This document shows positions 15,953 to 25,332 of a DNA stretch of 64,000 nt, one piece after another. The notes beneath the pieces were generated by a model. The model saw only the letters and a program-made list of their open reading frames with translations. It was not told where the DNA came from and ran no database searches. Source of the stretch: Rhizobium sp. NZLR1 (GTDB taxonomy: Bacteria; Pseudomonadota; Alphaproteobacteria; Rhizobiales; Rhizobiaceae); NCBI RefSeq assembly GCF_017357385.1, contig NZ_CP071634.1, positions 372,001-436,000 on the forward strand. The letters are read 5' to 3'. Numbering within the stretch: the first letter of the stretch is position 1; the number at the start of each line of letters is the position of its first letter. Position numbers and translations under genes: made by a program.

Positions 15953-17281
15953 TTAGAAACCGGTCTTGCCGGGGATCCAGTTGGTGCCGGCGAGCGGCAC
16001 TTGCGCCATGGCCGATGCCTCGATCGTCAATGCAACGAGGTCTTCCGGCTCGAGGTTATGCAGGTGGTTCTTGCCGCAGGCACGCGCGATCGTCTGCGCC
16101 TCGAGCGTCATGACCTTGAGATAGTTGGCAAGGCGGCGACCGGCCGCAATCGGGTCGAGGCGTTTTGCGAGCTCCGGATCCTGGGTGGTGATGCCGGCCG
16201 GATCCTTCCCTTCATGCCAGTCGTCATAGGCGCCGGCCGTCGTGCCGAGCTTTTGATATTCCTCTTCCCAGTGCGGATCATTATCGCCGATGGCGACGAG
16301 TGCCGCCGTGCCGATGGCGACCGCGTCGGCGCCGAGCGCCAGCGCCTTGGCGACGTCGGCGCCGGAACGGATGCCGCCCGAAACGATCAGCTGCACCTTG
16401 CGATGCATGCCGAGATCCTGCAGCGCCTGGACGGCCGGACGAATACAGGCGAGTGTCGGCATGCCGACATTCTCGATGAAGACGTCCTGCGTCGCCGCCG
16501 TGCCGCCCTGCATACCGTCGAGCACGACGACGTCGGCACCCGCCTTCACGGCAAGGGCGGTGTCGTAATAGGGACGCGCGCCACCGACCTTGACGTAGAT
16601 CGGCTTTTCCCAATCGGTGATTTCGCGCAGCTCCATGATCTTGATTTCCAGATCATCGGGGCCGGTCCAGTCGGGATGGCGGCAGGCCGAGCGCTGGTCG
16701 ATGCCCTTCGGCAGGTTGCGCATATTGGCAACGCGGTCGGAGATCTTCTGGCCGAGCAACATGCCCCCGCCGCCGGGTTTGGCGCCCTGGCCGACTACGA
16801 CTTCGATGGCATCGGCGCGGCGCAGGTCTTTCGGGTTCATACCGTAGCGGGAGGGCAGATATTGGTAGACCAGCGTCTGCGAATGGCCGCGTTCCTCATC
16901 GGTCATGCCACCGTCGCCTGTCGTGGTCGAGGTGCCGGCGATGGTCGCACCGCGACCGAGCGCTTCCTTGGCATTGCCGGACAACGCGCCGAAGCTCATG
17001 CCGGCAATGGTGATCGGCGTCTTGAGCGTGATCGGCTTCTTAGCGAAACGTGAGCCGAGGACGACTGTCGTGTCGCACTTTTCCCGATAACCTTCGAGCG
17101 GATAGCGCGAGATCGAGGCGCCGAGAAACAGCAGATCGTCGAAATGCGGAACCTTGCGCTTGGTGCCGGCACCGCGAATGTCATAGATACCGGTCGCCGC
17201 GGCGCGGCGGATTTCGGCAAGCGTATAGTCGTCGAACGTCGCGGACTTGCGTGGCGGGGTATAAGGATTGTGATAGCTCAT
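15953..17281 (-). CDS. mgsC: N-methylglutamate synthase subunit C (glutamate-synthase FMN domain)
   Basis: A 442-residue protein equal to the central FMN/Fe-S domain of glutamate synthase, with PITIAGMSFGALSGNAKEALGRGA, GQGAKPGGGGMLLGQKI and the barrel segment VKVGGARPYYDTALAVKAGADVVV. With MgsA and MgsB it transfers methylamine from gamma-glutamylmethylamide to 2-oxoglutarate, giving N-methylglutamate. Called mgsC rather than a generic gltB-like protein because of the mgsA-mgsB-mgsC order and adjacent gmaS. Confidence 0.9.
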   Translation of the reverse strand: MSYHNPYTPPRKSATFDDYTLAEIRRAAATGIYDIRGAGTKRKVPHFDDLLFLGASISRYPLEGYREKCDTTVVLGSRFAKKPITLKTPITIAGMSFGALSGNAKEALGRGATIAGTSTTTGDGGMTDEERGHSQTLVYQYLPSRYGMNPKDLRRADAIEVVVGQGAKPGGGGMLLGQKISDRVANMRNLPKGIDQRSACRHPDWTGPDDLEIKIMELREITDWEKPIYVKVGGARPYYDTALAVKAGADVVVLDGMQGGTAATQDVFIENVGMPTLACIRPAVQALQDLGMHRKVQLIVSGGIRSGADVAKALALGADAVAIGTAALVAIGDNDPHWEEEYQKLGTTAGAYDDWHEGKDPAGITTQDPELAKRLDPIAAGRRLANYLKVMTLEAQTIARACGKNHLHNLEPEDLVALTIEASAMAQVPLAGTNWIPGKTGF

Positions 17282-17295
17282 GGGTGTCCCTCGCT

Positions 17296-17982
17296 TCAGT
17301 ACGCGTCGGCGTTGTCGATGTTGAAATTGTAGAGCTTGCGAGCCGAGCCGTAGCGCTTGAACTCTTCGGGCCTGACGTCCGTCACGCCTGCTTTGTCGAG
17401 CAACTCGGCAAGCTTTTCCAGATGCTCCGGCCGCATCTCTTTCTCGATGCAGTCGGAGCCGAGGCTCTTGACCTCGCCGCGGACAAAAAGCTTGGCTTCG
17501 TAGAGCGAATCCCCCAACGCATCGCCGGCGTCGCCGAGCACGACGAGATGGCCGGACTGGCCCATGAAGGCCGACATGTGGCCGATGCTGCCGTGAACGA
17601 CGATGTCGATGCCCTTCATCGAAATGCCGCAGCGCGATGCTGCATTGCCCTTGATGACGAGCAGGCCGCCGCGGCCGGTGGCGCCGGCATACTGGCTGGC
17701 GTCGCCCTCGATGACGACGGTGCCGGACATCATGTTTTCGGCAACACCCGGACCGGCCGAACCGTGGACCGTGACCCTGCCGCCGTCATTCATGCCGGCG
17801 CAGTAATAACCGACCGATCCTTTGACGGCGACCGTGACGGGGCTGTCGATACCAACGGCAACGGAATGACTGCCGCGCGGGTTGATGACTTCGAATTCAG
17901 TGTCGTTGGCACCCTTGGAAAGGGCGTGCAGCGCGCTGTTCAGTTCGCGAAGAGGGGTGTTGGAAAGATCGAATGTCGGCAT
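17296..17982 (-). CDS. mgsB: N-methylglutamate synthase subunit B (GXGXG domain)
   Basis: A 228-residue protein corresponding to the glutamate-synthase GXGXG beta-helix domain (repeated G-x-x-G-x-x-x-G turns such as GRGGLLVIKGNAASRCG and GSIGHMSAFMGQ). ATG at 17982 (MPTFDLSNTPLRELN) follows GAGGA; upstream in-frame codons belong to the mgsA region. Gap of 14 bp to mgsC and 55 bp from mgsA, so all three are one transcription unit. Confidence 0.9.
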   Translation of the reverse strand: MPTFDLSNTPLRELNSALHALSKGANDTEFEVINPRGSHSVAVGIDSPVTVAVKGSVGYYCAGMNDGGRVTVHGSAGPGVAENMMSGTVVIEGDASQYAGATGRGGLLVIKGNAASRCGISMKGIDIVVHGSIGHMSAFMGQSGHLVVLGDAGDALGDSLYEAKLFVRGEVKSLGSDCIEKEMRPEHLEKLAELLDKAGVTDVRPEEFKRYGSARKLYNFNIDNADAY

Positions 17983-18037
17983 TGCATCCTCGTTGGTCCG
18001 GGAGACGGTTTGAGCCGCTCCTGCATTCAGGCGCCCC

Positions 18038-18943
18038 TCAGGCGGCCTTGTCGTGATCCCAGAAGTAAACGGTGGCCGGCTCCGGCTCCCAGACACGGGC
18101 GTTCTCGATGCCGGGAAGGTTGACCAGCGCGCGGTATTCCGAGCCGAAGGCGACATACTGGTCGGTCTCGGCCATGACGGCGGGCTTGCAGGCGATCGGG
18201 TCGCGCACCACCCCGAAGCCGGACTTGGTGCCGACGACGAAGGTGAAGAAGCCGTCGAGATCATCGAGCGCGCCGGTCAGTGCCTGGCCGAGATCCTTGC
18301 CCTTGGCCATTTCGGCCGTCAGATAGGCGGCGGCGACTTCGGAATCGTTCTGCGTCTCGAAGGTCATGCCTTCACGAACCAGTTCGCGGCGCAGGTTGTT
18401 GTGGTTGGACAGCGAGCCGTTGTGCACCAGGCACTGGTCGGCGCCGGTCGAGAACGGATGGGCGCCGAGCGTGGTGACCGCGGATTCCGTCGCCATGCGG
18501 GTATGGCCGATGCCATGGGTGCCGCTCATGGCGCGGACATCGAACCGCTTCACGACATCTTTCGGAAGACCGATTTCCTTGTAAATCTCGACGCTTTCGC
18601 CCGATCCCATCAGACGGACCGTCGGGCGGATCTCTTCGAGCGCCTTGCGCACGGTTCCAAGCTTGGAGGCATCAAGCTCGATGACCGCATGTGTGCTCTT
18701 GATCGACACCTCGGCTTTGATGCCGGCCTTCGCAAGGTCACCGGCGAGGCCTTCGAAGTCCACGCTGGGATTGGCGGACTGGATGGTAATTTTCGCTTTT
18801 CCCTCGGTGGAGCCGCCATAGATTGCGATGCCGGCTGAGTCCGGTCCGCGATCCGTCATGGTGATCAGCATATCCGAGAGCAGATTTCCCAGTTGAGGTT
18901 CAAGGCTCTTGTCCTTGAGGAACAATCCAACAATGCCGCACAT
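18038..18943 (-). CDS. mgsA: N-methylglutamate synthase subunit A (class II glutamine amidotransferase)
   Basis: A 301-residue Ntn-amidotransferase whose nucleophile cysteine directly follows Met1 (MCGIVGLF). TDRGPDSAGIAIYG and the later HNGSLSNHNNLRREL and NDSEVAAAYL motifs are typical. In this complex it releases methylamine instead of ammonia from gamma-glutamylmethylamide. GGAGG lies upstream of the ATG. First gene of mgsABC; the next gene upstream, the XRE-cupin regulator, begins at 19716 and reads the same way. Confidence 0.92.
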   Translation of the reverse strand: MCGIVGLFLKDKSLEPQLGNLLSDMLITMTDRGPDSAGIAIYGGSTEGKAKITIQSANPSVDFEGLAGDLAKAGIKAEVSIKSTHAVIELDASKLGTVRKALEEIRPTVRLMGSGESVEIYKEIGLPKDVVKRFDVRAMSGTHGIGHTRMATESAVTTLGAHPFSTGADQCLVHNGSLSNHNNLRRELVREGMTFETQNDSEVAAAYLTAEMAKGKDLGQALTGALDDLDGFFTFVVGTKSGFGVVRDPIACKPAVMAETDQYVAFGSEYRALVNLPGIENARVWEPEPATVYFWDHDKAA

Positions 18944-19003
18944 AGCGTGTGCCTCCGTTCATGGTGAGAAAGGACTAGCAGGACTATTTGTCGACTTCAA
19001 CTA

Positions 19004-19020
19004 GGAAGAATAAATTTTTC
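19004..19020. promoter_or_regulatory. AT-rich dyad upstream of mgsA
   Basis: GGAAGAATAAATTTTTC contains symmetric ends GAA.AAT...ATT.TTC and resembles GGAATATTTATTTCC in front of the demethylase operon. It lies between the regulator's stop codon and mgsA, about 60 bp upstream of the mgsA start. A shared regulator site is inferred, not shown. Confidence 0.35.
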
Positions 19021-19032
19021 TTTTAAGGCAAT

Positions 19033-19716
19033 TCAGCTTCTGGAGTTCTGCTGTGGATAGCTGATGATCGAGAGGTATTTGCTCGGCAGTTCCACCAGTT
19101 GTTCCGGCCCATGCGGCGCATCGGCATCGAAGAACAGGCTGTCGCCCGGCTGCATCTGGAAAAGCTGATCGCCATGGCGGTAGATGACCTCGCCTTCGAG
19201 CATGTAGAGAAATTCCATGCCCTCGTGCTGGAAGGTTGGGAAGGTGTCGGAATCGGCCGTCAGGGTGATGAGATAGGGTTCGACGATGACGCCGCTGGTA
19301 TTATTGTCGATATGGCCGAGCAGATTATATTGATGGCCGGCGCGCGTGCCGCGCCGTTCGAGCTCGATGCCCTGCCCCGCCTTGACGAAGACGGCATTGC
19401 GCGGTTCCTCAAAGCGGCGGAAAAAGGCGGTCATCGGCACGCCCAGCGCCCGCGACAGCGATTGCAGCGTCGTCAGCGACGGCGAGATGTTGCCGTTCTC
19501 GATCTTCGACAGCATGCCGAGCGAAATGCCGGTCGCGGCCGCCAGATCGGTGACCGTGATGCCGAGTTTCTTGCGGTAGGCGCGCACCTCATGGCCGATC
19601 GCCATTTCGAGGTTGTTTTCCTTCGGCTCGCGAACAGCGTGTGGATCCTGGGAAAAGGGAGCGCGTTCGCTCTGCGCCTGTTCCAGTTGCTTCGCCGCTT
19701 CAAGCTTGGATTTCAT
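19033..19716 (-). CDS. XRE-family regulator with C-terminal cupin sensor
   Basis: A 227-residue regulator: N-terminal charged extension (~1-38), helix-turn-helix (~40-97, ITVTDLAAATGISLGMLSKIENG), then a cupin domain (~120-220, EGMEFLYMLEGEVIYRHGDQLFQMQPGDS and DAPHGPEQL with metal-ligand type His/Glu). This class often senses small amines or amino acids and represses catabolic genes. It is immediately upstream of mgsA and could control the whole cluster. Which metabolite it binds is not indicated. Confidence 0.88.
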   Translation of the reverse strand: MKSKLEAAKQLEQAQSERAPFSQDPHAVREPKENNLEMAIGHEVRAYRKKLGITVTDLAAATGISLGMLSKIENGNISPSLTTLQSLSRALGVPMTAFFRRFEEPRNAVFVKAGQGIELERRGTRAGHQYNLLGHIDNNTSGVIVEPYLITLTADSDTFPTFQHEGMEFLYMLEGEVIYRHGDQLFQMQPGDSLFFDADAPHGPEQLVELPSKYLSIISYPQQNSRS

Positions 19717-19786
19717 GCTGCCGCCTTCGCGTTGTTCAGAGGCAACCCTATCGCCCTAGTGAAATTTTCTCAACCGTGAAGAAAAC

Positions 19787-20746
19787 CTATTCGCGCCGCG
19801 CCTCACGCGGCGCGATGCCGTAGACTGTGCGGAACATCCGGGAAAAGTGGCTAAGACTGGAAAAGCCGGTGGCGACAGCGATCTCCGAGACGGAAAGCGG
19901 GCTCTGCTTCAGCAGGCGATGGGCATGCTGCAGCCTGATCCTATGATACTGATCGAGGAAGCTGGTCTTAAGATGGGCGGAAAAGAGCCGGTCGAGATGG
20001 CGGACGGTGACGCCGGCGATGCGCGCCATGGCGGCGCGGTCGAGCGGCATCTCGATCGTCTCCTCCATCCGTTCGAGAACGCTGAGCAGACCGGGATGGT
20101 GGACGCCGTAGCGTTCGGCGAGCGACGCGCGCTGGGGGGCGGCGGGCTCGTTGACCTCTGTGTGAAGATACCAGTCGCTGACGCGGCGGGCAAAATCCGG
20201 TCCCATGCGCTCGGCGATCAGCACATGCATCATGTCGAGCGGCGCGATACCGCCGCCGCAGGTGATCCGGTTGCCGTCGATCATGAAGCGCGCCTGGCGC
20301 GGCGACAGATCGGGAAAAGCCTCGAGAAGGGCGGCCGCATGTTCCCAGTGGATGGTAAAATCGCGGCCGGCCAGCAGTCCGGCCGCGGCCATCAGATAGG
20401 GCCCGCCCGAAATGCCGCCGATCCTCACACCTTCGCGCGATAACTGCCGCAGACAGGCAAGCACGCCGGGATAACGCCAGTCGCGCGGCAAGCCGCCGGC
20501 GCAGACGAAGGCCGTGCCGAGGCCGGAACCCCTGGCCGGAAGCGGTTCTGCGGGCACGCTGACGCCCGAGGAGGAGCGCGCCGGCTCCCCGTCCGGCGAA
20601 AAGATCGACAGGCGATAGATTTCGCGCCCGGCCAGAAGGTTTGCCGCCCGCAACGGCTCGGTCGCCGAGGCATAGGACATCAGCGCGAATCCGGGGATCA
20701 GGATGAAGCCGATCTCCTGGACATTTTTACTATCGGTGGAGGACAT
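19787..20746 (-). CDS. GATase1-like AraC regulator (GbdR/CdhR type)
   Basis: A 319-residue regulator with an N-terminal DJ-1/PfpI-like domain (~8-190) and a C-terminal AraC double helix-turn-helix (~215-318, SVSEIAVATGFSSLSHFSRMFRTVYG). The nucleophile-elbow position reads GGISGGPYL, so the cysteine of enzymes in this fold is replaced and the domain should bind, not cut, its ligand. GbdR and SouR relatives sense methylated glycines; here N-methylglutamate or another methylated amine is likely. Divergent from mgdA across 87 bp, suggesting direct activation. Confidence 0.87.
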   Translation of the reverse strand: MSSTDSKNVQEIGFILIPGFALMSYASATEPLRAANLLAGREIYRLSIFSPDGEPARSSSGVSVPAEPLPARGSGLGTAFVCAGGLPRDWRYPGVLACLRQLSREGVRIGGISGGPYLMAAAGLLAGRDFTIHWEHAAALLEAFPDLSPRQARFMIDGNRITCGGGIAPLDMMHVLIAERMGPDFARRVSDWYLHTEVNEPAAPQRASLAERYGVHHPGLLSVLERMEETIEMPLDRAAMARIAGVTVRHLDRLFSAHLKTSFLDQYHRIRLQHAHRLLKQSPLSVSEIAVATGFSSLSHFSRMFRTVYGIAPREARRE

Positions 20747-20833
20747 GTCTCTTTTCTAACCATTCATGTCCTTATTGCGCAAGTCGATCGTGCTCTTTCT
20801 GGCATCATGCAGCGGTTCTTATCGGATTGACCC

Positions 20834-22084
20834 ATGCGCTATTCCGCTCTTTCGATCTTTCTCAACGGCCTTCGCGGCAACAAAAGCTGGGCGCCCGCGT
20901 GGCGCGATCCGGCGCCGAAGCCGCATTACGACGTCATCATCGTCGGCGGCGGCGGTCACGGCCTTGCCACCGCCTATTATCTTGCCAAGGAATTCGGCAT
21001 CACCAATGTCGCCGTCCTTGAAAAGGGGTATCTCGGCTCCGGCAACGTCGGCAGGAACACGACGATCATTCGCTCGAACTACCTGCTGCCCGGCAACAAT
21101 CCCTTCTACGAACTGTCGATGAAGCTGTGGGAAGGCTTGGAGCAGGACTTCAACTTCAACGCCATGGTCTCGCAGCGCGGCGTCCTCAACCTCTTCCATT
21201 CCGACGCGCAGCGGGATGCCTATACGCGCCGCGGCAACGCCATGCGGCTGCACGGCGTCGATGCCGAGCTTCTCGACCGACAGGCGGTGCGCAAAAAACT
21301 GCCCTTCCTCGATTTCGACAATGCCCGTTTCCCGCTGATGGGCGCTTTGTACCAACCGCGCGGCGGCACGGTACGCCACGATGCGGTCGCCTGGGGTTAT
21401 GCGCGCGGCGCCGACAGCCGCGGCGTCGATATTATCACCCAGTGCGAGGTGACCGGCATCCGCAGCGAAAACGGTAAGGTTACCGGCGTCGAGACCAGCA
21501 GGGGCTTCATCGGCTGCGGCAAGTTGGCGCTGGCGGCGGCCGGCAATTCCACCGTCGTCGCCGACATGGCCGGCCTTCGCCTGCCGATCGAAAGCCATGT
21601 GCTGCAGGCCTTCGTCTCCGAAGGGCTGAAACCCTTCATAGACAATGTCGTCACCTTCGGCGCCGGCCATTTCTACGTCTCCCAGTCGGACAAGGGCGGG
21701 CTCGTCTTCGGCGGCGATATCGACGGTTATAATTCCTATGCCCAGCGCGGCAATCTGGCCTCGGTCGAGCATGTCGCCGAAGCCGGGCTGGCGATGATCC
21801 CTTCCCTGTCGCGGGTGCGTTACCTGCGCTCATGGGGCGGGGTGATGGACATGAGCATGGATGGCTCGCCGATCATCGACCGCACCCATATCGACAATCT
21901 CTATCTCAATGCCGGCTGGTGTTACGGCGGCTTCAAGGCGACGCCCGCCTCCGGCTTCTGCTACGCCCATCTGATCGCCCGCAACACGCCGCATCAGACG
22001 GCCCGCGCCTTCCGGCTCGACCGGTTCGCCCGCGGCTATCCGATCGACGAAAAGGGCGTCGGCGCCCAGCCCAATCTGCACTGA
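20834..22084 (+). CDS. mgdA: N-methylglutamate dehydrogenase subunit A (sarcosine-oxidase beta-like)
   Basis: A 416-residue FAD oxidoreductase with nucleotide-binding VIIVGGGGHGLATAYYLA at ~34-51 and RNTTIIRSNYL, as in the beta subunit of heterotetrameric sarcosine oxidase. In the N-methylglutamate pathway the MgdABCD complex oxidises N-methylglutamate to glutamate and passes the methyl group to THF. Gene order beta-delta-alpha-gamma equals soxBDAG; the assignment to Mgd rather than sarcosine oxidase rests on gmaS and mgsABC next door. Confidence 0.82.
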   Translation: MRYSALSIFLNGLRGNKSWAPAWRDPAPKPHYDVIIVGGGGHGLATAYYLAKEFGITNVAVLEKGYLGSGNVGRNTTIIRSNYLLPGNNPFYELSMKLWEGLEQDFNFNAMVSQRGVLNLFHSDAQRDAYTRRGNAMRLHGVDAELLDRQAVRKKLPFLDFDNARFPLMGALYQPRGGTVRHDAVAWGYARGADSRGVDIITQCEVTGIRSENGKVTGVETSRGFIGCGKLALAAAGNSTVVADMAGLRLPIESHVLQAFVSEGLKPFIDNVVTFGAGHFYVSQSDKGGLVFGGDIDGYNSYAQRGNLASVEHVAEAGLAMIPSLSRVRYLRSWGGVMDMSMDGSPIIDRTHIDNLYLNAGWCYGGFKATPASGFCYAHLIARNTPHQTARAFRLDRFARGYPIDEKGVGAQPNLH

Positions 22085-22096
22085 GGACATTTGACG

Positions 22097-22378
22097 ATGG
22101 CAAGCCTGATTTCATGTCCCCATTGCGGCGCCCGGCCCAAGGAGGAATTCTCGATCCGCGGCGATGCCGGCCTTATCAGACCGGCGCCGGATGCCGGCGT
22201 GGAGGCCTGGTTCGACTATGTCTATCTGCGCGACAATCCGCGTGGCAGCCACAGCGAATACTGGCACCATTCCTCTGGATGCCGCCGCTGGCTGATCGTC
22301 GAACGTGATACCGTCACCCATGTGGTTCATGGCGTCAGGGATGCCGCGCTTTCGAAGCTTGGCGGGGACCTGGCATGA
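22097..22378 (+). CDS. mgdB: N-methylglutamate dehydrogenase subunit B (sarcosine-oxidase delta-like)
   Basis: A 93-residue zinc-binding subunit: SLISCPHCGARPKEEF near the start and HHSSGCRRW near the middle supply Cys/His ligands as in SoxD. It is a structural part of the four-subunit enzyme. ATG at 22097 has GAGGA nine bases upstream; a TTG at 22091 is too close to it. Stop overlaps the mgdC start (ATGA). Confidence 0.83.
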   Translation: MASLISCPHCGARPKEEFSIRGDAGLIRPAPDAGVEAWFDYVYLRDNPRGSHSEYWHHSSGCRRWLIVERDTVTHVVHGVRDAALSKLGGDLA

Positions 22379-25332
22379 CGAGCTTCCGTCTTTCCTCCGG
22401 CGGGCGCATCGACCGCGCCACGACACTCGGCTTCACTTTCGACGGCAAGGCGCTCGCAGGCCATCCGGGTGATACGCTCGCCTCGGCGCTGCTTGCCAAC
22501 GGCATCCAACTCGTCGGCCGCAGTTTCAAATACCACCGCCCGCGCGGTATCCTGACGGCCGGGGCTGCCGAACCGAACGCGCTGGTCACGACAGGCAGCG
22601 GCGGCCGAACCGAGCCCAATACGCGCGCGACGATGATCGAGCTTCACCAGGGGCTGGCGGCCAAGAGCCAGAACCGCTGGCCCTCGCTCGGTTTCGATGT
22701 CGGCGCCGTCAACGGGCTGCTCTCGCCCTTCCTCAGCGCCGGCTTCTACTACAAGACCTTCATGTGGCCGGCGGCGCTGTGGGAAAAGCTCTACGAGCCG
22801 GTGATCCGCAAAGCGGCGGGCCTCGGCAGAGCCTCCTATGAGGCCGATCCCGATGCCTACGAGAAATGCTGGGCGCATTGCGATCTGCTGGTGATCGGCG
22901 CCGGTGCTGCCGGCCTTGCCGCGGCACTCACCGCCGGCCGCGCCGGCGCCCGCGTCATCCTCGCCGACGAAGGGCCCGAACTCGGCGGCAGCCTGCTTTC
23001 CGATAGCGGCACGATCGAGGGCAAGCCGGCAGACATGCTTCTCGGCGAGCTGCTGGCAGAGCTGGAAGGGCTTTCGAATGTGCGCCGCCTGCCGCGCATG
23101 ACCGTGTTCGGCTGGTACGACGATAATGTTTTCGGCGCCGTCGAACGGGTGCAGAAGCATGTGGCGATGCCCGATCCGGACCGTCCGGTCGAACGCTTGT
23201 GGCGCATCGTCGCCCGCCAGGCGATCCTGGCGACAGGCGCCGAGGAGCGGCCCCTGGTCTTCGGCGGCAACGATATTCCCGGCGTGATGATGGCCGGCGC
23301 CATGCGCAGCTATCTCAACCGGCAGGCAGTGGCCCCAGGCAAAAGCACGGTAATCTTCACCACCGACGATTCTGGTTACCGCACCGCCGCCGACCTTGAA
23401 GCCGCCGGCCTTCAGGTCGCGGCGATCGTCGACAGCCGCGCCGATGCGGGCAAGGGCTGGCAGGGCCGCGCCGAGGTGCTGAAGGGCGCCCGGGTGATCG
23501 ACGCGTTTGGTGGCCAGCGCCTCAACGGCGTCAGCGTCGAAACCGCAAACGGCACCCGCCGCATCGACGCCGATGCGCTTGCCATGTCGGGCGGCTGGAG
23601 CCCGATCATCCATCTTGCCTGCCATCGCGGCGGCAAGCCGCAATGGTCGGACGAGACCGCGGCGTTTCTGGCGCCGGCCGGACAGGACGGTCTTGCCGTT
23701 GCCGGCTCGGCTGCCGGTCTTGCCGAAACCGCGGCCTGCCTCGGTGATGGCGCCGCAAAGGCAGCTGCCGCGTTGAAGGCGATTGGCTTCACAGCGGCGG
23801 AACCGGCCTTTGCCGTAGCTTCCGAGACGGTTGCCCCGGCAAAGCCGCTCTGGTCGGTCAAGGGTTCGAAGGGCAAGGCTTTCGTCGATTATCAGAACGA
23901 CGTGCATCTCAAGGATCTCGGCCTTGCCGTGCGCGAAGGCTACGGCCATGTCGAGCTCGCCAAGCGTTATACGACGAGCGGCATGGCGACCGACCAGGGC
24001 AAGCTTTCCCACATCAACGCCATCGGCATCCTGGCCGAGGCGCGCGGCGTGTCGCCGGCCGAGGTGGGAACGACAACCTTCCGGCCCTTCTATACGCCGG
24101 TCTCCTTCGGTGCTTTGACCGGGACATCGCGCGGCAAACATTTCCAGCCGGGGCGCAAATCGCCGCTGCATGGCTGGGCTGAGAAGAACGGCGCGGTCTT
24201 CGTCGAAACCGGCCTCTGGTACCGTTCCTCCTGGTTCCCGCGCGCCGGCGAAACGACATGGCGCGACAGCGTCGATCGCGAAGTGCTGAACATCCGGAGG
24301 AATGCCGGCCTCTGCGACGTCTCGACCCTCGGCAAGATCGAAATCTTCGGCCGCGATGCCGCGGCCTTCCTCGACCGCATCTATTGCAACGGCTTCGCCA
24401 AGCTTGCCGTCGGCAAGGCGCGTTATGGCATCATGCTACGCGAGGACGGCTTCATCTATGACGACGGCACCACCAGCCGCTTCAGCGACGAGCATTTCTT
24501 CATGACGACGACGACGGCGCTTGCCGCCGGCGTGCTCACCCATCTCGAATTTTGCGCCCAGACGCTATGGCCGGAACTCGACGTCTGCTTCGCCTCGTCG
24601 ACCGATCAATGGGCGCAGATGGCCGTTGCCGGGCCGAAGTCGCGCGCCATCCTTTCGGAGATCGTCGACGAGGATCTATCGGATGCGGCCTTCCCGTTCA
24701 TGAGCGCCCGAAAGGTTTCGCTGTTCGGCGGCCGCCTCGAAGGCCGGCTCTTCCGCATCTCCTTCTCGGGCGAACTCGCCTACGAGCTTGCGGTGCCGGC
24801 CGGTTACGGCGAGGACGTTGCCGACGCGATCATGGCGGCGGGCGAGAAACACGGCATCTGCGCCTATGGCACCGAAGCGCTCGGCGTTCTGCGCATCGAG
24901 AAAGGCCATGTCACCCATGCCGAGATCAACGGCACGGTCACACCAGGCGATCTTGGCTTCGGCCGCATGGTGTCATCGACCAAGCCGGATTTCATCGGCA
25001 AGGCGATGCTCGCCCGCGAAGGCCTGCAGGACCCGGAACGGCCGCGCCTCGTCGGCGTCAAGCCGCTCAATCCGGCAAGCGGCTTTCGCACCGGCTCGCA
25101 TATCCTTGTCGAGGCTGATGCAGCGACGCTCGAAAACGACCAGGGCTACGTCACATCAAGCGCATTCTCGCCGACGCTCGGCCATACGATCGGCCTGGCT
25201 CTGGTCAGGCGCGGGCCGGAGCGCATCGGTGAAAAGGTGACGGTCTGGAACGGCCTGCGCAACGAATATACCGATGCGGTGCTCTGCCATCCTGTCTTCG
25301 TCGATCCTGAAAACGAGAAGCTCCATGCTTGA
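22375..25332 (+). CDS. mgdC: N-methylglutamate dehydrogenase subunit C (sarcosine-oxidase alpha-like)
   Basis: A 985-residue large subunit of normal SoxA length. Order: ferredoxin-like N-terminal domain (~15-90, GDTLASALLANGIQLVGRSFKYHRPRG split here by wording), a NAD/FAD-binding domain starting DLLVIGAGAAGLAAALTAGRAGA (~170), and a C-terminal GcvT folate-binding half (~600-985) with SGELAYELAVPAGYG. The folate half receives the oxidised methyl group as methylene-THF. Overlaps mgdB and mgdD. Confidence 0.85.
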   Translation: MTSFRLSSGGRIDRATTLGFTFDGKALAGHPGDTLASALLANGIQLVGRSFKYHRPRGILTAGAAEPNALVTTGSGGRTEPNTRATMIELHQGLAAKSQNRWPSLGFDVGAVNGLLSPFLSAGFYYKTFMWPAALWEKLYEPVIRKAAGLGRASYEADPDAYEKCWAHCDLLVIGAGAAGLAAALTAGRAGARVILADEGPELGGSLLSDSGTIEGKPADMLLGELLAELEGLSNVRRLPRMTVFGWYDDNVFGAVERVQKHVAMPDPDRPVERLWRIVARQAILATGAEERPLVFGGNDIPGVMMAGAMRSYLNRQAVAPGKSTVIFTTDDSGYRTAADLEAAGLQVAAIVDSRADAGKGWQGRAEVLKGARVIDAFGGQRLNGVSVETANGTRRIDADALAMSGGWSPIIHLACHRGGKPQWSDETAAFLAPAGQDGLAVAGSAAGLAETAACLGDGAAKAAAALKAIGFTAAEPAFAVASETVAPAKPLWSVKGSKGKAFVDYQNDVHLKDLGLAVREGYGHVELAKRYTTSGMATDQGKLSHINAIGILAEARGVSPAEVGTTTFRPFYTPVSFGALTGTSRGKHFQPGRKSPLHGWAEKNGAVFVETGLWYRSSWFPRAGETTWRDSVDREVLNIRRNAGLCDVSTLGKIEIFGRDAAAFLDRIYCNGFAKLAVGKARYGIMLREDGFIYDDGTTSRFSDEHFFMTTTTALAAGVLTHLEFCAQTLWPELDVCFASSTDQWAQMAVAGPKSRAILSEIVDEDLSDAAFPFMSARKVSLFGGRLEGRLFRISFSGELAYELAVPAGYGEDVADAIMAAGEKHGICAYGTEALGVLRIEKGHVTHAEINGTVTPGDLGFGRMVSSTKPDFIGKAMLAREGLQDPERPRLVGVKPLNPASGFRTGSHILVEADAATLENDQGYVTSSAFSPTLGHTIGLALVRRGPERIGEKVTVWNGLRNEYTDAVLCHPVFVDPENEKLHA

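Noticed and set aside
22327..24171. 614-codon minus-strand open frame opposite mgdC
   Set aside because: Lies wholly inside mgdC; composition is Arg/Ala-rich shadow type and it has no family match.
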